Source: Mikania micrantha
Taxonomy: Eukaryota; Streptophyta; Magnoliopsida; Asterales; Asteraceae
Direction: 5' to 3'
Length of the DNA: 64,000 bases
Assembly: GCA_009363875.1 (NCBI GenBank)
Contig: CM018688.1
Location: forward strand, 62,783,001 to 62,847,000
Below, piece after piece: positions 22,212 through 33,282 of the stretch. Position numbers and translations under genes: made by a program. The notes under the pieces were generated by a model. It saw only the letters and a list, made by a program, of their open reading frames with translations, ran no database searches and had not been told where the DNA came from. Position 1 is the stretch's first letter; each line of letters starts with the position of its first letter.

Positions 22212-25200
22212 GGTTTGAAGGTTTGATGTTATTATGTTTTTGTGTATTCCTGTTAATGGTATGTTATTTTGTATGGTGGATGGTTTAATGGAATATTAGT
22301 ATGGTTTTTGTATATTTTAACATGTTTTATTTACTTGTTTTTATTTTGTTAAATTAGTTAGTATTTAATTAACTAAAGATATAATAACAAAAGATAAAAG
22401 TATTCAAAAAATAAACAATTTATCACAAGAATTTTGACTGCCTAGACTTAATCATCTTTGTTACTGTCTTTGGCCATTGTTTCTTTTTGGGGTCAAGACT
22501 GTCATGTGCTTTTGCTTGTACCATGATATCATTCTTCAAGAAGTTCACACTTGGTGTTAGAATCTTACACGGATACTTTATCCTATGCTGTTGTAGTTGT
22601 CTACTTTGTGCTTCAGATTTATGAAGCAGCCCACACTTCCATCCCTTAACACCACCTCCCATGTAGGTTTCCATGTGCCTCATGCAGATACTCCACAGTC
22701 TACTCCATTCTTTGTGGTTTTCCATGGAAGGTCTAGAATTTTTGGTGTTTGTTGATGTAGCTTATAAGCATTTGGATGATCATTATCAAGCAGATAATTG
22801 AAAAAGACTCATCTCTGTAATTTGGAAAAAACAATACAAAACTTTACAAACAGTACGTTATTTAGAGTAATTAGTTTTAGTCATACATATGATTACATAA
22901 ACATAACTTAAACAATCTAAAAGTTTTATGTAGTATGTGATTTTTAGTACGTGATTTCTAATTTATAAAACAGTACGTAATTTTAACTAATATAATTTTG
23001 GTGAATGATATAAAACAGTACGTGATTTCAAAGTTACGGTATTCAAGTAGTACGTAATTTTATTAAACATTACCATTATTGTTGGAATTTACTCGTATAT
23101 GTCAATATGTGCATCCCCAGGTGCCATGTTGTCAAATAACTCAAATGATGGAGTTTTCAAATCCAAAACCAATAGGAAAACATGTTCACTTTTGATAATT
23201 GGGATGAATATCAAGTCCACTTTATTGATGTGGTTGATCTTCAAATTTGACAAAACCAATGTCATAGTCTCATTCAACAGATCTTTTCTGCTCTTTTCTG
23301 GTACGTCTTTAACAAGCAGAGGCAATGGCTGCAAATTTTTATAGTTATAAGTTAATTAAGGTTTATGTATATAAATATTAAAAAAACAAGTGCGTTAGGG
23401 AACATGTTATGCATACCAATATGTTTGGAGTTAAGAATAACCTAAATAGAGACCCTGGTGCCCTTTGCTTTTCTTCTTCATTAAGAAGATGCATCATGGC
23501 TTCCAACACACCAATGTGTACGTAAAATCCTGGGTAAAGGCTTTCAAACATCACCTTGTAAAACTCTGTATCACTATTTGTCATTAAGAGAAGTGTTAGT
23601 AAATAGGAAAATATGAGTTAGTAAATTAAGGTTTATGTGTATGAATATTAAGGAATAGAAGACTTGGTAAAATATATAATAGAATGCTTACTGGGGATCT
23701 TTTCTTGGATCTAGTATATATTGGGAAATAATCCTCTCATCTTTTGTTAGTTTTGATCCTAAGACCACGGACCTCTCCACATACAGTGATCGCAACTCTG
23801 ATATTTTTTTTTTCTTTGGGATGTTTTTTGTACTGAAATATTATTTCTAATGCAGGAGTTTTTTCCTCTGGATTTGTTTCTTCATTGATTTTTTGAACAT
23901 TATCAGGCTACAAAAAACGAATATCTGGTATGACAGCATCAAGGTCTATAGTGGGCTCCTCTAGCTCAACAATTGGTTGATTGGTTGGCAATTTTGAGGT
24001 AGACAATTGTTGTTCGACATTTTCACAAGCTTCAACCATCTTCTGTACAAAAGTGCTTGTAATTTATGTTTCTTTTTCAAATAGAGGGCCTTTGTCAACT
24101 ACTAACCCAGAAGCAACATTTGAGAGAACACCAAGTATTTGTTCCCAATCATTTTTCCTTTGAAGGAACTCCTTATTGATTGGGTACTCATTTAGACTTG
24201 AGGCCAGAAGGTCATTGATGTTATTTCCTAACTTTTCAAAATCCCCAATCTTTTGATCGATTTTCACCAGCAAATCCTGAAAAAATACAAATGGTACGTA
24301 ATTATAAATGTCATATATAATTTAGTACGTAATTATATTATGTTCATGCTAAGTAATAAAATAATAAACCATAGTACGTAATTGAATGAATACTTACATC
24401 TTCTGTAGGGGGTCTTGAATGTGTATAAGCAGATACTCCAGTCAGTGTCAAAGGTGTATATGTGTCATCTATGACTCTTTGAGTATAACTGCTAATGGGA
24501 TAAAGCTAGTCACATGGGTGTGGCATGTCAAAATCATCAACAGGTGCTTCTTTATCACCACATTTTGCATGAGCACCTATGGGATCAACCTCAACCCTTG
24601 AAGGGGAATATTCTTTCAAGACCCTTACCACCATATTGTTCACCAGCACCTTCTTCATCACCACCTTCTTTATCACCTTCTTCGCCACCTTCTTCATAAT
24701 TTGTAGCTTCTCCAGCTTCTTCATCAACATGATCATCTACATCATCATCTGCAACTTCACTACCTTCTTCATCAGCGTCATAATCTTCTTCATGAATATC
24801 ATCATCTACAGATTCATCAGTCTTTTTATCAACTGATTCTTCATTTTCATCCTCATCACTTTCCTCTGTTTGTTCATCATCATCATCCCCAGTTTCATCA
24901 TCAGCAACATCTTCAACATTATCTTTTTCACAGTCTGTTAAAGGCCCGTTCTCATAAATGTGTGTATCAAGACCTAGGAGGTAATTTTTATTGATGTTTA
25001 GAATAGATGGGGCAGGTGGTGGTGTGCACTCATATCTTTTTCTTTTTTCATGACAATACAGCAACTGAAAATAAACCAAAAAAAACATAAATAAGAAGAT
25101 AGTATATAATCATGAACAAACAAGAAACTGTAATAATGAAACATACCGCAAGAAACAGTAAAGGACCATTGAAAGCTTCGGCAGATGTCCATTCTTTCTT

Positions 25201-25582
25201 TGTCCTGTTCAGACATGTAATATGTCACACCCCCAAATTCCCACTCGTGGTGTCAGTCCACGTGGGTGTGACGTGGCCAGAATCACAGCTCAATGTCATA
25301 TAGAACAACTCTATACGCGTTTACAAATTCAACGTTTGACATACACTTAACAAAATAGTTTGCAGCGGAATAGTAAATCATAGCAGTAGAAAATATAATT
25401 GTTATAACATGCAGCGGAAAAAGAAATCAGTTTAATACAAACAGCGTATACATAATTGTTTAGACAGAACCGTGATAATACATAACTTAAATAAATTGTT
25501 TTTCAAAAGACAGATATAATGAATGCGGGATCCTATGCTCATATCCCCTAAGTGCATTCCTGCTCCATAGCTTGTTAGTTAC

Positions 25583-26056
25583 CTGAGAATACAAGTTTAA
25601 AAAGTGTCAACACAATGGTTGGTGAGTTCATAGGTTTTGATAGATACATATAGTAATAAAACGTGTGTCATGCTGTTTATCATAATGTCAGTACCGAGCC
25701 CTAGGCTCCAAGTGTCAGTGCGTCACTACCGAACTAGACTTGTTTGTCCTTGCCTCCGCTGTGTCTCGTGCACATAGCAAGTTAGGTTAGAATTTCACGG
25801 GTTATGACACTTAGTGAATATTGTGCCCCGTGGGGTTAGTCACACCCAAACGGATCCATTCAAATCTACCACGTTGTTCATACATTAACGGTAAGACTTT
25901 GTGAGGGCTTGTTACGAGTTCAACACTTAATGTTTGTCTAATAAACCAGCATACACAATAAAATGTTGGTACAGTATAAATGTTTGACTCGATGCAACTA
26001 GTATTCTCCCCTTATTTAAAACGTTTGAAAAGAGTAAAGAGGGGCCGTAAACTCAC
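25583..26056 (-). other. Predicted intron inside the solo LTR
   Basis: Donor CTAAG|GTGAGTTTAC at 26056 and acceptor CTTGTATTCTCAG|GTAAC at 25583 (minus strand), 474 nt. Both sites are the same as in the young chromovirus LTRs (475 nt there) despite sequence divergence between them. Confidence 0.5.
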
Positions 26057-27643
26057 CTTAGTGAAATGATGTGAAAGTACAAGCGTAAGCTCCTGTAGTG
26101 TCAAGTAGCGGAGTCGGTCACCGGCTACCTATATCGTATGCCATACGTGAGTTCATGTAAGTGACCGTGCTCGTGTTCGTGTTAGTGCTCGTGTTTGTGC
26201 TCAACAACCCTCAGTTGTTATGTTTGTCCGTGTCGGTCCGCAATGACCGTGTTAGCTCATGTTGGTCACCAGTGTTGACCGTGTCAAGTCAAAGACCCGT
26301 TAGTGAACCGTGTGTTGGTTGTGAATCGTGTAGCAATCGTGTAAGTGCTCGTCGTGTGTAACACACGCAAATCATGTCTATGGACAACTTACTATTTATA
26401 GTAAGTTTCCATTTATGGAAAGTTTCACGAAGCATAACGATTTTAGAGTTCTAGCATGCTCATTAGTCCTATGTGATCATGTTAACACATAGCATTTTCA
26501 TCATACGATTCAAATAAGCCACTTATAACATGTTTGCAAATAAATTTTTCCTAAAATGGAAAGTTTCCATTTCTAGCACATACGATATCGGAAACCATCT
26601 ATCTTAGCATTCACTCATAATGCTAAAACATAATAAATCACTTATCATGCTCAAATCATACAAAATATTCATAAGTTGGTTTTTGTAAAAATAAAGTTAC
26701 CATAAATAGTAACTTTGTAGTTTTGCATGAATATAACCATTCTAAATCCTTCTAAACCGTTTTTATGTCACAACTCATTATAAAGAACCATCTAACATCA
26801 TTTAAACATGTACATTTAACCAAATTCATCATCTAACAATATTTCACTTTTAAAAGTTACTAAATATAGTAACTATCTTAAAAATGACTATAATCCAATC
26901 CAAATCACATTCTTAGCATCAATATCATCCTATTATCATTCAAAAAACATATTCATATACATGCATGTTCACCATTTCATCCATAACACCATTTTACAAA
27001 TAAAAAGTTACTATTAATGGAAAGTTCATGAAAATCACATTTTTAATCATCAAAGCAAGATCTAATCATGTCACATACTTCTAATACAATCAATAATCAT
27101 TTACAAATATCCAAAATCATTCCCACATTCATGGATCATACATGCATGCATTCATAATGTCATGAATCGTCATTTTAAGCATAGAGACTTATACCCCATA
27201 TCTTGGATCATCATAAATCACAATAATACCATTATAGATCATCATAACTCACTGAGATATCAATAAACCCAGATTAAAACAAAGAGAAATTCATGCATGC
27301 AAGGCCATGGGGCTTGCATGTGTGTTTGTGAGCGTGCATGTGCGAAATATGGTGGTTTTAAGCCACAAGAAGTGTAGAACTACCTTTCAAAGCTTCAAAA
27401 TCCTGAGATGATGATGAGGACAGCTGCTAGACCTCCTGGCTTGTCGGTTTTGACAAGAACAAGAAGGTGGTGGTGATGGATGGTGTTCTAGAGGTCTCCC
27501 TTCAAGGCTCCCAAGCTTCACAATAGTCTTCAATGGCTTCCAAGGGACTGTTAAAGGATTTCTGGAGAAGATGAAGTCGTGGGACTGAGTGTTTAACCGA
27601 AGGAAATGATTAACAGTAGTAGCATAGGCATGATGTTCTTGGT

Positions 27644-27649
27644 TTTATA
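27644..27649 (-). promoter_or_regulatory. LTR TATA box
   Basis: Minus strand TCTTTATAAAACCAAGAAC. The identical string occurs in both LTRs of the young chromovirus (42407-42412, 51167-51172), with the GCGTACCGC motifs just upstream. Confidence 0.6.
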
Positions 27650-29774
27650 AAGATTTGGCGTCTGGATTTCGTCGCGTACAACGGAGAGAGGCAAAAAAGA
27701 TGCTTCGCGTACCGCGATGGATTTCGGGATTCAAATCCCCCGCCCACCCATCGCGTACCGCTATAGGGCCTCTAATGGGCTATCGCATACCGCGATGGGC
27801 CCCTGAAGAGCCCAATAAGCCTAGTTTCATGGGTTTGATCCGTTTGTCTCCGTTTTCTCGTTTACGAACTATCGTTTGGCCTCGTTTGAACTTCCAAGTT
27901 CAATGTTTGAGTGTTTCATGAGATTTCGAGTGTTGTGCTACACGATGTGCTAAACGTTCACCAACGTTCGTGTGTTTTGACACGTGTGTGCTGTTTCTTG
28001 ATAATTCCTCGAATTATCTAGTCGTGTGTCAGTGTTCGTACCGTTGTGCCACGTGTCACACTAAATTAAACTAATTCTAGTGCCACGTGTACAAAATCAT
28101 TTAAATAAACATTTAAATAAATAAGAGTCTGACCTGGAAATTACGAGGTGTCACATAATAAGGTAATCACACCAATTCATATTTGGTATGTCTGAATCCT
28201 TTGTCAATGAGTTTAGAAACCTTTGATTCATTGTTGCGCTTTTTGTTGTCCGTCCCAGGACTATGTTGTATATAACTAGTCAGTTAAGTTTAAAAAGCCA
28301 GTCACCATCCACAGATTTTTTCATTTCCTCAAGAACATCTTTAACAGTAATCCTTGATTTTCCTAGATATTGAGACTTCCATATCCTTAATGTATCTGAT
28401 GATCTTCACAGGCAACCTACCAAATGGTATACCCAAAACATCCTTAACAATCTGCGATGTGACATGTATGTAGTGGTGTCCTGCATTTAACTCAATTCTG
28501 TCACAGTCATAGTTTGACACCAATCATTGTGCAAACCTTGTTGGAATGGTATCTATATCCAATGATAAAAATGGTTTGAATCCCATTGATTTGATTGCTG
28601 CTTAGACAACCCAGTAACACTGTTCTTTAAATTAATTACACCTACTCTTGCCTTCAACTTCTTGTCTATATATGGTACAAATTTTTGTTGTGATGGTCCT
28701 GCTACAGTCTTTGTGTGTGGTTTGTGTTTAATTTGACGTTCTGGTGGATCCACAAAATCATATCATCATCATGAACAACAACAACAGGGTTCATAGCTTG
28801 TTTAGCTACATATATCAAATTAAGTAGTTAAAATCATGTACTTAAACAATCCACTGGGGTAATTAGAATGGTATAAGCATATGCAGTTAAATGTTTTTAC
28901 GTACCAACAATACATACTATTAAAAATGAACAGATTTTATGTTTACAAAATTACGTACCAATTATATATAACAAAACTATTGTGTTGAAGCAAGTGCTTT
29001 AGAATCAACTATCAATAATATATAATGTAAATCCATTAATTATGGTAAATCTTACAAATAGTAATGATATTATAGGATACTTGTGTCTGCTTTAACTACT
29101 TTTTTTAATTACGTACCGGTATAACATAATTACGTACTACTATTATATAAGCAACTTATAACTCATACGTGCTCATTCACGAATCATATATACTAATAGT
29201 TTTAGTCTAATAAACATATGCTTCTAACATCATGTAGTTAATTACAGACCAAAATAAAAAAATTGCAATATAATCATTATTTGAAATTATTGAAAACACT
29301 TACCTTTATTCCTTAACAACGATTTCCTGTCATTATTTGTTTTTGATCTCAACTCTGTTGTAACTTTTCTAGAATCCGTGATTATAGTTTCCAAATGTTT
29401 ACCTAAACATTTGAATGCATGTATGTTAAAATCATTAATACAGTATAAACATGTAGCAATGAAGTTACATTTTACTTACGTTTGTTGCTGACATTCTTCG
29501 GCGGATTCATCTTATTTGAATAAGGTTTTCAACCTTGATCATAGGTATAAACACGCTCCGAATAACCGTAGTTCCTAATACGAATACTTAGGAAGAAGGG
29601 GGTAAAATCCCCTGATTTTTAGGATTAGGTTAAATTTTTAAAAAAATCAAATTATGTTTTTGCCCTTTTTGTTTATTGTGTACCGTCTGATTAATTTAAT
29701 TAACATAATAAATTACAAGATTGCCACCGCGTTAATCTGGTCCATCAAAAATTACGGATCAACGGCCCTAATCT

Positions 29775-29821
29775 CTTCTTACGTTTTGTACGTTAATAGT
29801 AACATGTACGTTAACCGCCCC
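29775..29821 (-). repeat. MULE right terminal inverted repeat
   Basis: Inverted partner of 4279-4326. It ends CGTTAACCGCCCC before a long TATATA run. The inner part contains AACGTAC and AACGTAAG blocks in both ends. Confidence 0.75.
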
Positions 29822-30100
29822 TATATATATATATATATATATAATGAAAACGAAGCATCCTTCATGGCGGTTTTAAACCTGCCTGTTTTCCCATGTGCCG
29901 ATGCATTTTTTGCTTCTAGTTTTAGTAAAACATCATAAGCGTTTTGGTGAATTAAAACATTATTCACATGAAAATATCAGTACATGCACATAAACCATAT
30001 CACATGATCATCATGGTCATCGTAGTCATGCAACCACTGTCATTAAACATGAACAATGGGCTTATGCCGGCACAAGGCTCCTTGTTTCTAATCAGATCGA

Positions 30101-30300
30101 CTCATACCCTGTTATAGTCAAGTTGACTTTCATACCTTATTATAGTCAGGTTGACTTTCATACCCAGTTATAGTCAGGTTGACTTTCATACCCTGTTATA
30201 GTCAGGTTGACTTTCATACCCAGTTATAGTCAAGTTGACTTTCATACCCTGTTATAGTTAGGTTGACTTTCATACCATGTTATAGTCAGGTTGACTTTTA
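30101..30300. repeat. 28-bp tandem repeat, 7 copies
   Basis: The unit CATACCCTGTTATAGTCAGG plus TTGACTTT is repeated seven times. The TTATAG core lies at 30112, 30140, 30168 and onward every 28 bp. It sits between the LTR-like fragment's left part and a CAT-rich stretch (30360-30900). Confidence 0.95.
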
Positions 30301-31150
30301 TATTCTCCATGTAACTAGTACATGAGCATCATCAAACTTACCCCATAACTAGTATGGGAGCATCATTCATTTATCATAACATGTTATGCTAGCATCGTAT
30401 CATCATTACATCATAACATCTTAGCATCACGAACATGTCATACAATCATCCTATCGTCATAACGTCGTACATCTTGGCATCATTGGCACGTCATGCTACC
30501 ATCTTATCATCATAACATCGTAACATCATAGACATGTCAATCTAGAATCTTATCCTCATAAAATATGATCATCATAAACATGTCATGCTAGCATTTTATC
30601 AGTATAACATCATAACATTACCCTAACAGATTAGGACTACATCATTACGTAGCATCATATAACTGTCATCATGATATCATTATCATAGCATGTCATCATA
30701 CATTCATCATAATATCACATCATCAAGCATTCATCATCATCGTATCACATCATCATGCATTCATCATCATAACACATTTTCATGCATTCATCATTCTAAT
30801 ACAATCTTATGCTTAACTCATCATAACCTATCATCGCACATTTACTATCATAGCACATTCTCATACATAGTCAAGCATCTTAAAACATCATCACATTATG
30901 TATGCCAACCCAAAACATAATTAAACATAACATGTTAAAGTAGGGCATTTAGAACTCACCTGAAAATGAAATGGCTCCTAAGTCGAATCGTCTTGGCTAG
31001 GACTCAAGAACCTACATCATTACATCATCTCATTAAATTTCTTTCCTAGACTTAGAATTTATCCTAAGTCCCCCTATTTCACTTAACTAGCTCCCAGTAT
31101 CCGAAAACCCTAAAGGTCTCGAAATTATATAGTATTGAGAACCTGATGTT

Positions 31151-31285
31151 CATGAAATTCACAAAGTTCACGAATTCTTTAGAGTACACGAACTTTGGGT
31201 TCACGAAATAGGGTTCACGAACTCGAAGTTCACAAAATAGGATTCACGAACTCAAAGTTCACAAAATAGGGTTCACGAACTAAGC
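31151..31285. repeat. Short GTTCACGAA repeats
   Basis: Alternating TTCACGAA(A/C) and TTCACAAAATAGG units, about ten in 135 bp. It is the positional counterpart of the AGGTTCGGC block in the degraded chromovirus LTR. Confidence 0.8.
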
Positions 31286-31568
31286 ATAGGTTCAGATACT
31301 TCTATTCGTGTAGTTTTTCGTGTACCTTTCCGAATACTCATATTTTCCGCGTAAAAAATCCTAGAAAACTATCCAAGACTTGGGGAGCTAGTTATAGGTT
31401 CCTTATGGCCTTACCATATACACATGTGTATACAGGTTTGTAAGAACAAAATTTGAAAAATTGAAACATTAGCAGAGTTGGGCTTTATTTCAAATCAGGA
31501 GAGGGAAAGCTGTTCTCATCACAAAAACGAACTCATGCTTCTAGAACCAGCATAAGCTGTGTGAGCTT

Positions 31569-31826
31569 ATGGGGGAGGCTAGTGGCTTATGGATTCTAAT
31601 AGGGGACTTTAACGAAGTCCGGAACTGCTCAAAACGACTTAATTCAGAATTAGATCAACGGGGGACAAGGGTTTTCAATGATTTCATCTTTAGAGCAAGA
31701 TTGCAGGAATACAAGATGGGGGGCATGAAATTCACATGCATGACTCCGGATGGTAGGAAATTCAGTAAGATTGATGGGTTTTTGGTATGTTCCAACTTCC
31801 AAAGCGATGGCCGGGAGCGTTTGTAA
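31569..31826 (+). pseudogene. LINE endonuclease fragment
   Basis: An 85-codon stretch matches the C-terminal half of a LINE apurinic-type endonuclease: IGDFNEV, an Arg/Phe-rich helix (RGTRVFNDFIF), MGGMKFTC and KIDGFLV. In LINEs this domain nicks target DNA to prime reverse transcription. The N-terminal catalytic half is missing; the upstream 105 bp are instead a duplicate of linker sequence from 31984. Translation stops after residue 85. Confidence 0.7.
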
Positions 31827-32394
31827 CTTCACATCCTCGTAAATGGTTCGATCATTCACCAACTAAATTAAGAATTATTAAAGAAAGAATAAAGGAATGG
31901 CGTCAAATTCAGGTTGACCGTAAAAACGCTCAACTGCTCATTTAATAAGATTGATGGGTTTTTGGTATGACGAATGTCAAAAATTTGAAACATTAGCAGA
32001 GTTGGGATTTATTTGAAATCAGGAGAGGGAAAGCTGTTCTCATCACAAAAACGAACTCATGCTTCTAGAACCAGCAAAGCTGTGTGATCTCAGACAGAAA
32101 GCAAATGTGAGATGGGCAGTAGAGGGGGACAAAAATTCTTCCTTTTTCCATGGCATGATTAATTCACATAAGGCTTCTAATAGAATCAGTGGAATGAATA
32201 TAGAGGGGGAACCCAACCATAATTAAAAAGAAAGCCTAGCAATATTTTCGGAACAAATTCAAGGAACCAATGAGGGGCAGGCCTAGTATAACCTGCCATG
32301 GGATTAATGTTGGAAAATAAGGACTGACGAAGCAAAACCACCTTTCAAATAATCTTTGTAATAAATGTTGCAGGACACTAGCTTCCGAAGACAA

Positions 32395-32605
32395 GTCTTC
32401 AGAAGAACCTTCGGAAGACATAAATAAAAGACAACTGCTTCCGAAGACAATACTTCAGAAGTTGCTTCGGAAGACCCTATCTGAAGACAAACCTCAGAAG
32501 ACACTATCGGAAGAAAACACTTGCTTCCGAAGAATAAAAGTCTTTTACTTCGGAAGACTTCCAAAGACATCTGCCTCGGAAGAAAAACAATATTTCAGAA
32601 GACAT
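32395..32605 (+). promoter_or_regulatory. U3 array of CTTC(C/G/A)GAAG palindromes
   Basis: Around a dozen copies of CTTCCGAAG, CTTCGGAAG, CTTCAGAAG and half sites lie within 210 bp, ending ~70 bp upstream of the TATA box. The copy in the 3' LTR (53215-53435) is the same. Position suggests an enhancer or transcription-factor binding array; no factor is assigned. Confidence 0.6.
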
Positions 32606-32672
32606 ATGTTTCTTCTGTTGAAAGAATAAATGTAACCTGCTTTTGGATAACTGTCTACGCTAGATAGTTTTC

Positions 32673-32678
32673 TATAAA
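32673..32678 (+). promoter_or_regulatory. Copia LTR TATA box
   Basis: TTTTCTATAAAGAG, ~365 bp into the 764-bp LTR, the expected place for the U3/R junction. The matching box in the 3' LTR is at 53505-53510. Confidence 0.65.
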
Positions 32679-33073
32679 GAGCTTCCGAGAGAATAATGTA
32701 TTAGCATCAGTACAAAAGTCTGAACTAAGATCTTTAAAGATCCTATGTTGACTTTACGCTTGTACTATTCTGATGCTACAGTGTCTGTAATAGTGTCATC
32801 AGTCTTATCTGTTTGTCTTCTTCTTGTATTTGTCCTGAAACATTAAATGTCGGGGCTATTTATACCCCAACATCTACTGAATAATTTGAACAACACTTTT
32901 CTGAATCTTCTTTGTGTTGCCCTACTGTTTTCTCCTCTCTTCTAATTTATGAAAACTAAACACTAAAATAACTAAAGAGCAAAACTCAAGAGGGAGCAAA
33001 ACATCAAAAGCTTTGTCTAAGCTCTTGATCCTGGTTAAGTTAGTCTCTCCCCAGCTCACCGGTTTTCTACAAT

Positions 33074-33086
33074 TGGTATCAGAGCC
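33074..33086 (+). other. Copia primer-binding site (tRNA-iMet)
   Basis: TGGTATCAGAGCC starts two bases after the 5' LTR. It is complementary to the 3' end of plant initiator-Met tRNA, the usual primer of plant copia and Tekay elements. Confidence 0.9.
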
Positions 33087-33282
33087 TTGTTCATTAGTCT
33101 TGGTTTAACCATCAAGGCTAAAATTCAAAGCTCGCTTTAATATCTATGTTTAGTTTTCTGTTATCATCTTCTTTTCAAAATCTGCTAAAGATTGATTTTT
33201 GAAACTTTAAAGTGTTCAAAAATCCTATCAACCAAACTATCTTGAGTACTCACTATTGATTTACTCAAAACGGTTTAAACAA

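Larger units (their letters stand above)
25223..28155 (-). mobile_element. Solo LTR, Tekay-like, TSD TAATA
   Basis: Runs from TGTCACACCCCC to GGTGTCACA (2933 bp), flanked by the perfect duplication TAATA (25218-25222, 28156-28160). It is clearly related to the LTRs at 39951 and 48711 but diverged. It keeps the TATA box (minus TATAAA, 27644-27649), four GCGTACCGC-type motifs (27668-27800) and the predicted intron 25583-26056. It is a recombination remnant that interrupts an exon of the Ulp1-like pseudogene. No internal genes remain. Confidence 0.93.
22423..29511 (-). pseudogene. Ulp1 (C48 peptidase)-like pseudogene carried by the MULE
   Basis: Multi-exon gene. Exon 1 (MNPPKNVSNK) starts at 29511 with donor GTAAGT; exon 2 is at 29305-29395. 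Exons at 28160-28790 include a DUF1985-like region (GHHYIHVTSQIVKDVLGIPF; then NWCDYL / CLNRTKKEW across the solo LTR; FNGPLLFLA). An acidic Asp/Glu-rich linker follows (24600-24960), then a helical segment (24064-24273), SELRSLYVERSVVLGSKL (23690-23830), and the C48 protease: His in SEHVFLLVLD, Asp in FELFDN, Cys in NGVDCGV (22692-22700). A one-base frameshift falls directly after the Cys block, before MRHMETYMG. C48 enzymes cleave SUMO/ubiquitin-like conjugates. A second frameshift near 28750 and the LTR inserted in an exon (25223-28155) also break it. The role in MULEs is unknown. Confidence 0.75.
4279..29821. mobile_element. Mutator-like element (MULE) with FAR1-type transposase and Ulp1-like gene
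   Basis: Terminal inverted repeats at 4279-4326 and 29775-29821 match (31 of 34 bases in the inner part). Between them are a FAR1/MULE transposase pseudogene (+), two small ORFs, and a Ulp1 C48-like pseudogene (-) whose 5' end points to the right end. Ulp1-carrying MULEs are known from other plants (Kaonashi in Arabidopsis, CUMULE in melon). Removing the two later insertions (4661-17414 and 25223-28155) leaves ~9.8 kb. Both flanks are TA-rich, so the target duplication cannot be resolved. The motif TACGTAATT is dispersed through its noncoding parts. All coding parts carry lesions, so it is probably non-autonomous now. Confidence 0.75.
29822..31462 (-). mobile_element. Truncated LTR-like fragment
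   Basis: No genes. It follows the same order of landmarks as the chromovirus LTRs: tandem repeats, a minus-strand splice donor (TTTCAG|GTGAGTTCT at 30959), a CCTAAGT block, then short GGTTCACGAA repeats. The beginning coincides with the MULE right end and no TSD is found. About 45 bp at its right edge (31418-31462) also occur in the solo LTR at 54815-54862. Partial Gypsy LTR is the best explanation. Confidence 0.5.
32308..33071 (+). repeat. Copia 5' LTR
   Basis: Begins TGTTGGAAAATAAGG and ends GGTTTTCTACA. TATA box TATAAA is at 32673-32678. An array of CTTCCGAAG-type palindromes occupies U3. Confidence 0.95.

Noticed and set aside
30690..30920. His/Ser-rich ORF of 76 aa
   Set aside because: A translation of CATCAT-rich low-complexity DNA; no other support.
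32395..32605. Heat-shock elements in the copia U3
   Set aside because: The spacing is TTC-one base-GAA, not the two-base spacing of the heat-shock consensus.
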